Assembly: GCF_900114115.1 (NCBI RefSeq)
Contig: NZ_FORX01000005.1
Coordinates: 166,764-230,763, forward strand
From: Desulfomicrobium apsheronum
GTDB taxonomy: Bacteria > Desulfobacterota > Desulfovibrionia > Desulfovibrionales > Desulfomicrobiaceae
Direction of reading: 5' to 3'
Length of the DNA: 64,000 bases
The position numbers were made by a program, and so were the translations under genes. Position 1 is the stretch's first letter; each line of letters opens with the position of its first letter. The notes under the pieces were generated by a model, which saw nothing but the letters and a program-made list of their open reading frames with translations, did not search any database and was not told the DNA's origin. Below, piece after piece: positions 24,366-33,173 of this stretch.

Positions 24366-27137
24366 TCACGACTTCATACCCCTTTCTGAAAACACCCGGC
24401 CCATGACCTTCACCCCTTCGAGGACAAGCAGGGGAATCGCACCCAAGGCGAAGAGCAGGACCGCGTCGGCCGCTGGAATGTGCACGGTCTTGAGGAAACG
24501 CCCCAGCAGCTCGTTGTGCTGGCTCAGCACCTGCGCGCCGAGCGTCAGGGCCACGACCAGCAGCAGATTCATGTTGGAGGTAACGGACGCGCGCCAGACG
24601 GGTCTGGTCGCGCTGCGGGCGCCGAAGGAGCGCAGGAGCTCGGCCACGACAAGGACCGTGAAGGCCCAGGATCGGGCCGTTTCCACGCTGCCCCCGTCCA
24701 GGGCGAGGAGATAGGCCGCGAAGGCCACCGAGGCGGTCAGGACTCCCGTAAGGAACATGCCGCCCAGGAAGCTGCCGTCCGTTATGCCTTCTGTCCGAGA
24801 GCGGGGGCGGCGCTGCATGACCTCGGGGTCGATGGGGTCCGTGGCCAGGCAGAGGGCGGGCAGACCGTCGGTGACAAGGTTGATCCACAGCAGGTGGATG
24901 GGCAGCAACGGCACGGGCAGGCCGATGATGACGCAGACCGCCATGAGCAGCAGCTCGCCGGTGTTGCCCGCAAGGAGGTACTGCAGGGTTTTGCGGATGT
25001 TGTCGAAGATGCCCCGGCCCTCCTCCACGGCGTCCACGATGGTTGCGAAATTGTCGTCGGTGATGACCATGTCCGAGGCCTGCCGCGTGACCTCGGTGCC
25101 GCTGCGGCCCATGGCGATGCCGATGTCCGCGCCCTTGACGGCCGGGGCGTCGTTGACGCCGTCCCCGGTCATGGCCACCACGGCACCCCCCTCCTTCCAG
25201 GCGCGGATGACGCGCAGCTTGTGCTCGGCCGTGACCCGGGCATAGACGTCGATGCCCGCGACGCGCCGGGCAAGCTCCTCGTCGCTCATGGCATTCAGCT
25301 CTGCCCCGGACACCGCCTGCCCTTCGGCAGAGATGCCCAGTTCACGGGCGATGGCGGCCGCCGTGTGCGGATGGTCGCCGGTGATCATGACCACGCGGAT
25401 ACCTGCGGCCCGGCATCTGGCGACGGCTTCCCCGGCTTCCGGGCGCGGCGGGTCGTACATGCCGCAGAGGCCGATGAAGGTCAGGCCCTGCTCGATGGCG
25501 TTGGGCGCATGGGGTGAAGGATCCGATGGATGGGAAGCGGGGCCGGAGCACTCCCGGGCGAGGGCGGCCGAGAGGACGGCGTCATCCAGGTCGCGCCGGG
25601 CGGAGCCCAGGACACGCAGGGCCTGGCTGGCCATGGCTGCGTTTTGTGCGGCGATGTTGCGGCGGTCCCCGTCGGTCATGGGACGCACGCCCTCGGGGGC
25701 GAGGATGCGCGTGCAGCGTTCCAGGAGCACATCGGGGGCGCCGTTGACCAGGGCGCGGGCGGTTCCGTCCGGCATGCGGCGGACAACGGTGCTCAGCTTG
25801 CGGTCGGAGTCGAAAGGGATCTCATGCACGCGCGGCATGGCGGCGTCAAAACCGTCCGGATCGCCGCCGGCCTTGGCCCCGGCCGCCAGCATGGCGGCTT
25901 CGGTGGGGTCGCCCACCGCGCTCCACATCCCATCCTTCTCGGCCAGGCGGGCATTGTTGCAGCCCAGCAGGACCGAAGCGAGTTCCAGCAAAACTTCCCG
26001 CTGCCGCACATCCGGGGCGCCCCCGCCCGCCAGCACCTCGCCATCCGGCGCGTAGCCCTCCCCCGTGACCTCGAAAGCCTGTCCGGCGACATACAAAGCG
26101 CGCACGGTCATCTCCCCGGCCGTCAGGGTGCCGGTCTTGTCCGTGCAGATGACCGTGGTCGAACCCAGAGTCTCGACGGCGGGCGGGCTGCGCACCAGGG
26201 CGCGGCGGCGGGCCATGCGCGAGACTCCAAGGGCCAGGGCCACCGTGACCACGGCGGGCAGGCCCTCGGGCACGGCCGCGACGGCCAGGCTGACGGCGCC
26301 CAGAAAAAGCTCGAAAGGCGCGCTGCCGCGCAGGTATCCCAGCAGGAACAAGAGCGCCACGATGCCCAAGGTCGCCCAAATGAGCACGCGGCCGAAGGCG
26401 TCGAGCTTCTTCTGCAGCGGCGTGTCCTCTTCGCCCGTCTCGATGAGCTGCGCGATGCGGCCCAGTTCCGTGCCCATGCCCGTGGCCGTGACCACGGCCC
26501 TGGCAGTGCCCGTGGCCACGCTCGTGCCCATGAAAACCATGTTCAAACGGTCCGCCAGCGGCGTCTCGCATGCGCAGGCCGCCCCGGCGTCCTTGTCCAC
26601 AGCCTCGGACTCCCCGGTCAGAGCCGATTCAACGCACGAAAAAGCCGTTGATGCAAGAAGGCGGGCGTCGGCGGCCACCAGGTCGCCGGCTTCCAGGGCG
26701 AGCACATCGCCGGGAACGACTTCGGACGCCGCGACGGCGGTCACGCGCCCGTCGCGCAGCACCTTGGCCTGGGGCGCGGCCATCCTGCGCAGGGCCGCGA
26801 TGGACTTTTCGGCGTTATACTCCTGATAGAAGCCCATGGCCGCGTTGAGCACGACAATGGCCAGGATGGCGAACGCGTCCACAGCCTCCCCGAGGATCCC
26901 GGAGACAATGGCGGCAACCACGAGAATCCAGACGATGAGGCTCCTGAACTGGGCCAGAAGCAGACGCCACAGGCTGACTCCCTCGGAGGCACTTATCTCG
27001 TTGGGCCCGCAGGCGCCAAGACGATGGCGCGCCTGGGCGGCCGCAAGGCCCCCGGCCCTTGAACCCAGGGCCGCCAGGACTTCCGAGACAGGAAGCACGT
27101 GCCAGGTTCTGTGTTCGTTGCCTGAAAATTCGGTCAT
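24366..27137 (-). CDS. Cation-transporting P-type ATPase, Ca2+ (P2A) type
   Basis: 923 residues from MTEFSGNEHRTWHVLP, with a GGAAAGAG ribosome site. N-terminal cation-ATPase domain. The M4 motif PEGLPAVVTVALALG carries the Ca-binding Glu. The phosphorylation site is DKTGTLT, the nucleotide domain has TGDHPHTA, and the hinge is TGDGVNDAPA. M5/M6 show NTGELLLMAV and NLVTDGLPA, consistent with a SERCA/PMCA-like pump. Known: such bacterial pumps export Ca2+ or related divalent cations across the inner membrane. GC content is even higher than in the neighbours. No heavy-metal-binding CxxC domain is present, which excludes the P1B class. Confidence 0.93.
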   Translation of the reverse strand: MTEFSGNEHRTWHVLPVSEVLAALGSRAGGLAAAQARHRLGACGPNEISASEGVSLWRLLLAQFRSLIVWILVVAAIVSGILGEAVDAFAILAIVVLNAAMGFYQEYNAEKSIAALRRMAAPQAKVLRDGRVTAVAASEVVPGDVLALEAGDLVAADARLLASTAFSCVESALTGESEAVDKDAGAACACETPLADRLNMVFMGTSVATGTARAVVTATGMGTELGRIAQLIETGEEDTPLQKKLDAFGRVLIWATLGIVALLFLLGYLRGSAPFELFLGAVSLAVAAVPEGLPAVVTVALALGVSRMARRRALVRSPPAVETLGSTTVICTDKTGTLTAGEMTVRALYVAGQAFEVTGEGYAPDGEVLAGGGAPDVRQREVLLELASVLLGCNNARLAEKDGMWSAVGDPTEAAMLAAGAKAGGDPDGFDAAMPRVHEIPFDSDRKLSTVVRRMPDGTARALVNGAPDVLLERCTRILAPEGVRPMTDGDRRNIAAQNAAMASQALRVLGSARRDLDDAVLSAALARECSGPASHPSDPSPHAPNAIEQGLTFIGLCGMYDPPRPEAGEAVARCRAAGIRVVMITGDHPHTAAAIARELGISAEGQAVSGAELNAMSDEELARRVAGIDVYARVTAEHKLRVIRAWKEGGAVVAMTGDGVNDAPAVKGADIGIAMGRSGTEVTRQASDMVITDDNFATIVDAVEEGRGIFDNIRKTLQYLLAGNTGELLLMAVCVIIGLPVPLLPIHLLWINLVTDGLPALCLATDPIDPEVMQRRPRSRTEGITDGSFLGGMFLTGVLTASVAFAAYLLALDGGSVETARSWAFTVLVVAELLRSFGARSATRPVWRASVTSNMNLLLVVALTLGAQVLSQHNELLGRFLKTVHIPAADAVLLFALGAIPLLVLEGVKVMGRVFSERGMKS

Positions 27138-27253
27138 GTTCTCTTTCCTGTCGGAACATCTTCGGCCGCCGCACGTCTGCCGAGGATGAATCGGTTGCAA
27201 GAGCGCTATGTGTGAAATCGCCTTCACGATAACGCCGGAGAACTTTCAAGGCA

Positions 27254-27297
27254 ATGCGCCCCGATTCTTGGCTTCCCTTGGGGAGAACGGGGCGCAT
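27254..27297. repeat. Perfect 10-bp inverted repeat between thiC and the ATPase gene
   Basis: ATGCGCCCCG (27254-27263) and CGGGGCGCAT (27288-27297) are perfect reverse complements around a 24-base spacer. The spacer itself contains a CCCTTGGGG-type stem. It lies 66 bases after the thiC stop and 117 bases before the ATPase start. Without a T-tract, it could be a Rho-associated 3' hairpin for thiC or a leader structure for the ATPase. Confidence 0.5.
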
Positions 27298-27362
27298 CGC
27301 GAATTTCCGTGCCTGCCGCCTCGTCAAAGCACGGCGACAGGCCCGATCTTGCGATCCGTCAT

Positions 27363-28652
27363 TCAGGAAGAACATCCCCGACGCAGGGAATTGTGGGCAT
27401 CCATGGCGCAGAGCTTGCCGCACATGGTGCAGGTCTTGCCTTCGCTGGCGCGATTTTCCTCCCAGCGGCGCCTGGGCAGATCCTGGTCCAGGGCCGCCGC
27501 GAACATGCCATCCCAGTCCAGTTCCTTGCGGCAAACGGACAAAGCGCGGTCCCGGTCCATGGCGCCTGGGACACCCTTGGCGATATCACCGGAATGCGCC
27601 GCGATGAGCGTACTGATCACGCCCTGATGCACATCGTCCATGTCAGGCAGGCAAAGATGCTCGGCGGGAGTCACATAGCACAGAAAATCCGCACCGGCCG
27701 CCGCCGCTACAGCGCCTCCGATGGCGGCGGTGATGTGGTCGTATCCGGGCGCGATGTCCGTGGTCAAAGGTCCCAGCACATAAAAGGGCGCGCCGTCGCA
27801 GATGCGCTTTTGCAACATGACGTTGCCCGCGATCTGATTCAGGGGCATGTGTCCCGGCCCCTCGATCATGACCTGAACACCTCTGGCCCTGGCCCGTCTG
27901 CCCAGCTCCCCGATGACCAGCAGCTCCTGGATCTGCGCGGAGTCCGTGGCGTCGCTGACCGCCCCGGGGCGCAGCCCATCACCCAGGCTCAGAGTGACAT
28001 CGAAGCGAAACGCGATGTCGAGGAGCCTGTCGAATTCCTCCAGCAACGGATTTTCACGGTTGTTGCGTTCCATCCAGGCCGCCAGGAGCGCCCCGCCACG
28101 GCTGACGATCCCGGCCACCCGGTCCTGCGCATGCGTCCTTGCCACGGCCTCGCGGGTCACTCCGCAGTGCACGGTGATGTAATCAAGCCCTTCCGCGCAC
28201 TGCGCCTCGATGGATTCGAGCAGCAAGGACGCGGTCATGGCTTCTATTGATTGTCCGGCATCGACCAGATCGGCGGCCACCGCATACAGGGGAACGGCCC
28301 CGACCATGACCGGCGAATGATGAAGGATCGCGCGCCGGGTGGTCATCAGATCGCGGCCCGTGGACAGGTCCATGACGCTGTGCGCTCCGGCCCTGACCGC
28401 CACATCGAGTTTGCTCAATTCAATGTCCAGCGCACCCTGCACTCCGGATGTCCCGATGTTGGCGTTGACCTTGGTTTTCAGGCCCGCGCCGATTCCCTCG
28501 ACGGAAAAATTCCGCCCCACGTTCTTTGGGATGACGATCCGCCCCTGTGCCACGCCATCACGAATGATTTCAGGATCCAGATTCTCCTTCTCCGCCACTA
28601 CCCGCATTTCAGGGGTAATCGTTCCCTCTCGGGCAAAAATCGACTGTGTCAT
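27363..28652 (-). CDS. thiC: Phosphomethylpyrimidine synthase ThiC
   Basis: 429 residues from [10 protein letters not shown], with GAGGTC ahead. It converts aminoimidazole ribotide to HMP-phosphate by radical SAM chemistry for thiamine synthesis. Seen: [51 protein letters not shown] and ITAAIGG. The C-terminal Fe-S motif is CTMCGKLC. Its last spacing is three residues (CX2CX3C) rather than the CX2CX4C of the long E. coli type, as in the short ThiC forms. A TPP riboswitch sits in the leader, so the gene is thiamine-repressed. Confidence 0.96.
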   Translation of the reverse strand: MTQSIFAREGTITPEMRVVAEKENLDPEIIRDGVAQGRIVIPKNVGRNFSVEGIGAGLKTKVNANIGTSGVQGALDIELSKLDVAVRAGAHSVMDLSTGRDLMTTRRAILHHSPVMVGAVPLYAVAADLVDAGQSIEAMTASLLLESIEAQCAEGLDYITVHCGVTREAVARTHAQDRVAGIVSRGGALLAAWMERNNRENPLLEEFDRLLDIAFRFDVTLSLGDGLRPGAVSDATDSAQIQELLVIGELGRRARARGVQVMIEGPGHMPLNQIAGNVMLQKRICDGAPFYVLGPLTTDIAPGYDHITAAIGGAVAAAAGADFLCYVTPAEHLCLPDMDDVHQGVISTLIAAHSGDIAKGVPGAMDRDRALSVCRKELDWDGMFAAALDQDLPRRRWEENRASEGKTCTMCGKLCAMDAHNSLRRGCSS

Positions 28653-28727
28653 GTTGACCTCGGTTGAAAATGAAAAAAGCCGCTTTCCAGCAAAGGAAAA
28701 CGGCCGCACGAGCGTCACCATGTTTTT

Positions 28728-28815
28728 TCGTTTTCCTACGCTGGAATTATCCAGATCAGGTTCAAAGGGTATAATCTCAGGCTCATGCGAGCCACCCCCA
28801 ACTTCTGTCGTGATG
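28728..28815 (-). promoter_or_regulatory. TPP riboswitch (THI element)
   Basis: Read on the minus strand, the leader shows the conserved blocks in order: a GGGGGTGGC segment with the GCTC helix, CTGAGA, then ACCCTTTGAACCTGATCTGG and ATAATTCCAGCGTAGGAAA. These are the pyrimidine- and pyrophosphate-binding arms of the TPP aptamer. It lies about 75 bases upstream of the thiC start and would lower thiC expression when TPP is plentiful. No obvious terminator follows, so control is probably translational. Confidence 0.95.
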
Positions 28816-28854
28816 CTTAGTCGGTTCCAAACCCAAGGTCAACGGCGGGATCTT

Positions 28855-29415
28855 TCAAGGTGCGGCCCCTGCTATCTGGTCGCGCAGGGCGATTATTTCT
28901 TCGCGTAGCGGGTTCTCGCCCGGCAAATCCCGCAGGGCCTCGTCCAAAAGTCTCAATGCCTCGGCTTTCTCGCCAGTTCGAGACAGGACCAGCGCCCGGG
29001 TGCTCTTGAAAAGCACGTTACCGGGCTCGATCTTTAGAGCCTGGGCGGACCATTTCAGAGCGTCCCGCTCCTGCCCCAGATTTGTCTGGGCAAAGGCCAG
29101 ATTGTTCATGGCCTCGGGATTTTCAGGATTTCGTTTCAGGGCCTGTCGGTAACTGGCCGCGGCCTGCGCCCAGTCACCCAGGGCCGCATGCACGTTGCCC
29201 AGATTGATGAGCGGCTGATCCCAGGAGCGGTCCTTGGCGGCGGCGGTTTCGTAGGCCATGAGGGCCAGATCAAGTTCCCCGGAAGTCTCGTAGGAGGCTC
29301 CGAGATCATTGTGTTCCCTGGCATCCAGCGGATCGGAGAGCACGACTATCCGTGGCGTGGCGCAGCCGGCCAGGGCAAAGGCAATGCAAAAGACAAGACA
29401 GCAGGCAAGGCGCAC
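28855..29415 (-). CDS. TPR lipoprotein (TPR part of a PA2778-like system)
   Basis: 186 residues from a GTG three bases after the upstream stop. The lipobox is FALAGC. It has three to four 34-residue TPRs (HNDLGASYETSGELDLALMAY, PLINLGNVHAALGDWAQAAA, AMNNLAFAQTNLGQERDAL). Known: in the Pseudomonas PA2778 family the C39-peptidase domain is followed by TPRs in one polypeptide. Here the TPR part is a separate lipoprotein immediately behind the peptidase gene. It is likely tethered in the periplasm beside the peptidase. Confidence 0.85.
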   Translation of the reverse strand: MRLACCLVFCIAFALAGCATPRIVVLSDPLDAREHNDLGASYETSGELDLALMAYETAAAKDRSWDQPLINLGNVHAALGDWAQAAASYRQALKRNPENPEAMNNLAFAQTNLGQERDALKWSAQALKIEPGNVLFKSTRALVLSRTGEKAEALRLLDEALRDLPGENPLREEIIALRDQIAGAAP

Positions 29416-29418
29416 GGT

Positions 29419-29970
29419 TCACTCCAGAAACAGATATAGTCGGTTCATGCGTTCCCAGCGGTCGAGCAGGTCGCGATTGGGCAGAAACATGTCCCCGCTG
29501 GTTCCCACGTGCATGAGCAGCCCGCCGGGATCGTGATCGTATCCATAGACGACCACGTAATGCCCCTGGCTGAACATCTTCGTGCCCATGTCGAGCATGA
29601 GGATGACCGGCCCTCCAGAGTCGATCATGGCGCGGACCATGTCCAGGTCGCCGCGCCCGGATCGGGTCGTGAAACCCAGCGAACGGGCATGGTTCTCCAT
29701 GTCGGGAAGCAGCGAGCGCTCAAGGCCCGGGGTGAAGACGCGGCGCGTCACTTCATCCAGGGCAACGTGCCTGCCGTGAAAAGCCAGCACCGAGGCCAGG
29801 GCCGCCGGTCCGCAGTCATTGACCTGGGTCTGGGGAACGAACGGCACCTGAAGCCGCACCGCGCGGGGAAAAGATTCCTGAACCGGCTGAAAGGCGGGAC
29901 GCTGCAAGCACCCCGCACAGGAGAACACCAGGATCAGGACCAGCGGGCAAAGCGCCCTAGCTGATGACAA
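29419..29970 (-). CDS. C39-family cysteine peptidase lipoprotein (PA2778-like)
   Basis: 183 residues. The probable start is TTG, overlapping the end of the PA2779-like gene by 14 bases; the ribosome site is weak and translation is probably coupled. The signal ends in VFSCAGC. The catalytic Cys lies in QTQVNDCGPAALASVL, with the His in SQGHYVVVYGYD and an Asp downstream, the C39 (bacteriocin-processing type) triad. Known: PA2778-type proteins are periplasmic and of unsettled function. No bacteriocin or ABC exporter is nearby. Confidence 0.85.
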   Translation of the reverse strand: MSSARALCPLVLILVFSCAGCLQRPAFQPVQESFPRAVRLQVPFVPQTQVNDCGPAALASVLAFHGRHVALDEVTRRVFTPGLERSLLPDMENHARSLGFTTRSGRGDLDMVRAMIDSGGPVILMLDMGTKMFSQGHYVVVYGYDHDPGGLLMHVGTSGDMFLPNRDLLDRWERMNRLYLFLE

Positions 29971-30355
29971 TGCGCTTGTCGCTTATGTGCAGGATGAGCA
30001 CGACCAGCAAAATGACCAGCAGGACCGCGATGACCGCCCCGAGAACGCCACCGCCCACGTCGCCGGAGAGACCGGCCAGCTGGTGCAGCTGCTCGTTGGA
30101 GAGCGAACCGAGCTTCGCATCCACCTCTTCCGGAGTCAGGCCGTAGTCCGCCAGCCGCTGGGTCACGACCTTGTTCTCCAGTGCGCTCTGGATGGAAGCG
30201 ATGTCGGCGCCGCGCTCGGACACGATCTCGCCAGAAGACAGGCGGCTTTGCGCCAGAAAGGCCTCGGCGTTGGAAGGAACGAACGCGATAAAGAGATAAG
30301 CGACCAGAATCGGCCAGCACACGCGCGTGTTGAAAAACCATTTTTGTCGATTCAT
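29957..30355 (-). CDS. PA2779-family small membrane protein
   Basis: 132 residues. The N-terminal hydrophobic segment (WPILVAYLFIAFVPSNAEA) is followed by a conserved helical part (SERGADIASIQSALENKVV, LADYGLTPEEVDAKLGSLS). A Gly-rich C-terminal membrane helix (GVLGAVIAVLLVILLVVLIL) leads to a short charged tail. This matches the PA2779 family, which is nearly always encoded with the PA2778 peptidase, as here. The biochemical role is unknown. Confidence 0.82.
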   Translation of the reverse strand: MNRQKWFFNTRVCWPILVAYLFIAFVPSNAEAFLAQSRLSSGEIVSERGADIASIQSALENKVVTQRLADYGLTPEEVDAKLGSLSNEQLHQLAGLSGDVGGGVLGAVIAVLLVILLVVLILHISDKRIVIS

Positions 30356-30921
30356 GCTTCAAGCCTCCATGAAATGATGTTCACAAGCTCCGCGACCTAC
30401 CGGCATGCCCAAGCATGCCCAAGCATACCCAAGCATGCCCAGACACAGATTCGACACCTGTCGGACCAAGCACGCAGGAAGGAAAGTAACCCTTTCCTAC
30501 AGTGCTTGAGGCTTGATAGTCAAACCGGTTTCAAACGTGAACGCCCCTGCGCACGACAAGGACGCCATGGCCAACATCCGGCTTGAACGCTCCTGGCGAA
30601 CGAGTGGGCCGCAAGATCCCAACCACGAAAAATACGCTCCATGGTTCTGCATTCAATTCGGCAACATGCAAACTTCGGAGAATTTCACAACGCGCCAAAC
30701 CGACGTATGACAAGTACTCTCCCTGCATCGCGAGTCGACGTGTCACACTTCAAATGTCTTACAAGGAGATCTATTGACATTCGCCAATATTAAGACTTTA
30801 GATTTAAAAACTGCATCACCTGTTTTTGAACAAAATTGAAAAAGAGTCTGTGGTTGAAATAGAACGTGATGCATCCTGCAAAAAAGCACTTTCTATTCTC
30901 AAACCATCCCAGGAGTGTTCA
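30356..30921. other. 566-bp divergent intergenic region
   Basis: This region lies between the PA2779-like gene (minus) and the CheX-like gene (plus). It contains the short tandem repeats at 30403-30440. A possible promoter for the CheX gene has TTGACA at 30774-30779, but only a poor -10 follows. Small frames here have no family resemblance. It is lower in GC than the flanking genes. Confidence 0.45.
30403..30440. repeat. Four tandem copies of a 10-bp unit
   Basis: Unit GCATGCCCAA, four copies in a row. The third copy has one change (GCATACCCAA) and the last ends in G. It lies 48 bases upstream of the PA2779-like start. The unit contains the palindrome GCATGC. It could be an array of regulator sites or a slippage-prone tract. 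Confidence 0.75.
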
Positions 30922-31380
30922 ATGAGCCCCGATCTGGCCAAGCCCTTCATAAGCGCAACCAAGCATGTGCTCTCCGCCGCTGCGGCTCTTGAGGTCGTGG
31001 CCGGTCCGCCCTATGTAAAAAAAGACAAGATTGCCTGCGGCTGTGTTTCGGCCTTGATCGGCATCACCGGCGACAAAAAAGGGACTTTCTGCATCTCTTT
31101 CGATAAAAACACGGCCGTTTACATAGTCAGGCAAATGCTCGGCGACGCCATCGAGGATGTCGTACAGGACGTGCAGGACGCCATGGGCGAGATCACGAAC
31201 ATGATCTCCGGCCATGCACGGGTCGGATTGGTGAACATGGGCCTGAAACTTCAAGGATCCACACCGTCGGTCATCATGGGAGACAACCACTCCATATCAT
31301 ACCGGACCTCGGCGCGGGCCATCGCCATCCCCTTCTCCTGTCAGGCTGGAAAATTTACCCTCGAATTCTGCTTCGACTAG
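30922..31380 (+). CDS. Second CheX-like chemotaxis phosphatase
   Basis: 152 residues from MSPDLAKPFISATKHVL, with AGGAG 8 bases ahead. A longer frame to a TTG at 30826 is possible but adds an unconserved tail. The active-site helix DAMGEITNMISGHARVGL closely matches that of the CheX-like protein at 3391-3867, and the C-terminal strand ends FTLEFCFD. Probable CheY-P or receiver phosphatase. No chemotaxis cluster adjoins it. Confidence 0.8.
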   Translation: MSPDLAKPFISATKHVLSAAAALEVVAGPPYVKKDKIACGCVSALIGITGDKKGTFCISFDKNTAVYIVRQMLGDAIEDVVQDVQDAMGEITNMISGHARVGLVNMGLKLQGSTPSVIMGDNHSISYRTSARAIAIPFSCQAGKFTLEFCFD

Positions 31381-31642
31381 AACGACGCACGTCTCATAAT
31401 CATAAAGGAAAAAGCATCGCCACGCCAATGGCGCAGGCACATTCAACCCTATGGCCGGTGAACCGGCTTGCGCCCTCCCTGCCATCCTCCAGGCCCTTTC
31501 CGCCCGCACCCTGACTTCCCCAAAGCGATCTCTCGGAAATCCTGCCGATTGGTATCTCCATGCCGTCATTGCCGTTCGACTCCAAAAACAGTAATGACTA
31601 TCAAGAGTATCCCTTTTTTGCATCCAAACCCACTGGAGCGCC

Positions 31643-33118
31643 ATGTCTTCTCAAGATCAAAATCCACTCGCCGGACAAGGCTGGAATTTCGACAATAGCT
31701 ACACCCGTCTGCCCGAATCCCTTTTCGTGCGCCAAAAGCCCGTTGCGGTAAAAAAACCGGAACTTGCCCTCCTGAATCGCGAACTGGCGGCGTCCCTGGG
31801 CCTTGATGCGGACAGTCTCGACGGTCCGGAAGGGGCCGCCGTTTTTGCCGGAAACAACCTCCCCGCAGGCGCGGATCCCATTGCCCAGGCCTACGCGGGA
31901 CATCAGTTCGGGCATTTCACCATGCTCGGCGATGGCCGCGCCATTCTTCTCGGCGAACATGTCACCGCGAGGGGCGAACGCTTCGACATCCAGCTCAAGG
32001 GCTCGGGCCAGACCCCCTTTTCCCGCCGGGGCGACGGGCGCGCCGCCCTTGGACCCATGCTCCGCGAATACATCATCAGCGAAGCCATGCACGCCCTTGG
32101 AATCCCGACGACGCGCAGCCTCGCCGTGGCCACCACCGGCGAACCCGTGCACCGCGAAACAACCCAGGCCGGGGCCATCCTGACCCGCGTGGCGAGCAGC
32201 CACATCCGCGTGGGCACCTTCGAATACCTTGCGGCGCGCAACAAGACCGACGATCTGCGCATCCTGGCCGAATACACCATGCGCCGCCATTACCCGGAGC
32301 TTGCCGAGGCCAAGAACCCCTTTTTGGAACTGCTGCGCGCGGTCATGGAGGGGCAGGCCCGACTCGTGACCAGCTGGCTGCATGTCGGCTTCATCCACGG
32401 GGTCATGAACACCGACAACATGGCCCTGTGCGGAGAAAGCATCGACTACGGCCCATGTGCATTCATGGACGCATACGACCCGGCCACCGTGTTCAGCTCC
32501 ATCGATCGCGACGGCCGCTATGCCTACGGCAACCAGCCCTCCATCGCCCAATGGAACCTGACCCGCCTGGCCGAAACCCTGCTCCCGCTGCTGCATGAGC
32601 GCGAGGAACAGGCCACGGTACTGGCCCAGGAGACCCTGGAGGAATTTCCGGAGATGTTCAGGCGGCACTGGATTGAAGGCATGCGGGCCAAGCTCGGTCT
32701 GTTCACGGCCGAGGACGAGGACGCGTCCCTGGCCCGGGAGCTGCTGAAGCTCATGCAGGAAGACGGCGCGGATTACACCCTGACGTTGCGCGGGCTGACG
32801 GAAGAGACTCCGGATGGCTCATTCTTCCGCGACACCGGCTTCATGCGCTGGCGTGAGCGCTGGGAAGCACGGCTGGCGCGACAGAGCGAGACGCCCGAGG
32901 AGTCGCGCATTCTCATGCGCGCGCACAATCCGGCCGTCATCCCGCGCAACCGCCGCGTGGAGGAAGCGCTGGAAGCGGCAACCCTTAAAAACGACCTTGC
33001 GCCCCTGAAGCGGCTTCTGGACGCCCTGTCCACTCCCTTCGAGGACCGACCCGAACACGCGCGCTACCGCGATCCGGCTCCGCTTGACGCCGATTACCGG
33101 ACATTCTGCGGAACATGA
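31643..33118 (+). CDS. selO: Protein adenylyltransferase SelO (YdiU family)
   Basis: 491 residues of full SelO length. Seen: AYAGHQFGHF, LGDGRAILLGE, then QLKGSGQTPFSRRGDGRAAL, which is the nucleotide-binding core. ISEAMHALGIPTTRSL and HGVMNTDNMALCGESIDYGP contain the catalytic Asp/Asn and metal-binding residues. The C-terminus ends TFCGT, with Cys where eukaryotic homologues carry selenocysteine. Known: SelO is a pseudokinase-fold enzyme that transfers AMP from ATP to proteins, linked to oxidative stress. It converges with the sensor-kinase gene, leaving almost no intergenic space. Confidence 0.95.
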   Translation: MSSQDQNPLAGQGWNFDNSYTRLPESLFVRQKPVAVKKPELALLNRELAASLGLDADSLDGPEGAAVFAGNNLPAGADPIAQAYAGHQFGHFTMLGDGRAILLGEHVTARGERFDIQLKGSGQTPFSRRGDGRAALGPMLREYIISEAMHALGIPTTRSLAVATTGEPVHRETTQAGAILTRVASSHIRVGTFEYLAARNKTDDLRILAEYTMRRHYPELAEAKNPFLELLRAVMEGQARLVTSWLHVGFIHGVMNTDNMALCGESIDYGPCAFMDAYDPATVFSSIDRDGRYAYGNQPSIAQWNLTRLAETLLPLLHEREEQATVLAQETLEEFPEMFRRHWIEGMRAKLGLFTAEDEDASLARELLKLMQEDGADYTLTLRGLTEETPDGSFFRDTGFMRWRERWEARLARQSETPEESRILMRAHNPAVIPRNRRVEEALEAATLKNDLAPLKRLLDALSTPFEDRPEHARYRDPAPLDADYRTFCGT

Positions 33119-33128
33119 CGAGTTGCCC

Positions 33129-33173
33129 TCAATCATGAGAAAAGCGGATGTGTTCCTCATCGTCGATGATCAT
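33129..33173 (-). pseudogene. 14-codon remnant of a response regulator
   Basis: On the minus strand an ATG at 33173 overlaps the kinase stop as ATGA. It reads MIIDDEEHIRFSHD before a stop at 33129. The opening IIDDEEHIR is the usual first beta strand and acidic pair of receiver domains. Histidine-kinase genes are often followed by their receiver through just such an overlap. The rest of the gene is missing, and selO ends 10 bases beyond. The shortness of the match keeps confidence moderate. Confidence 0.55.

Noticed and set aside
27208..27228. TGTGAA-N6-TTCACG near the P-type ATPase start as a Rex or CRP site
   Set aside because: The spacing fits neither Rex (N4) nor CRP (TGTGA-N6-TCACA), and the right half is imperfect.
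30403..30440. Tandem repeats as a CRISPR remnant
   Set aside because: The 10-bp units are directly adjacent with no spacers, and no cas gene is present.
30774..30839. 22-codon leader frame (TTG start after AAGGAG) before the CheX-like gene
   Set aside because: The TTG coincides with a possible -35 TTGACA, the peptide has no regulatory composition, and nothing else supports translation.
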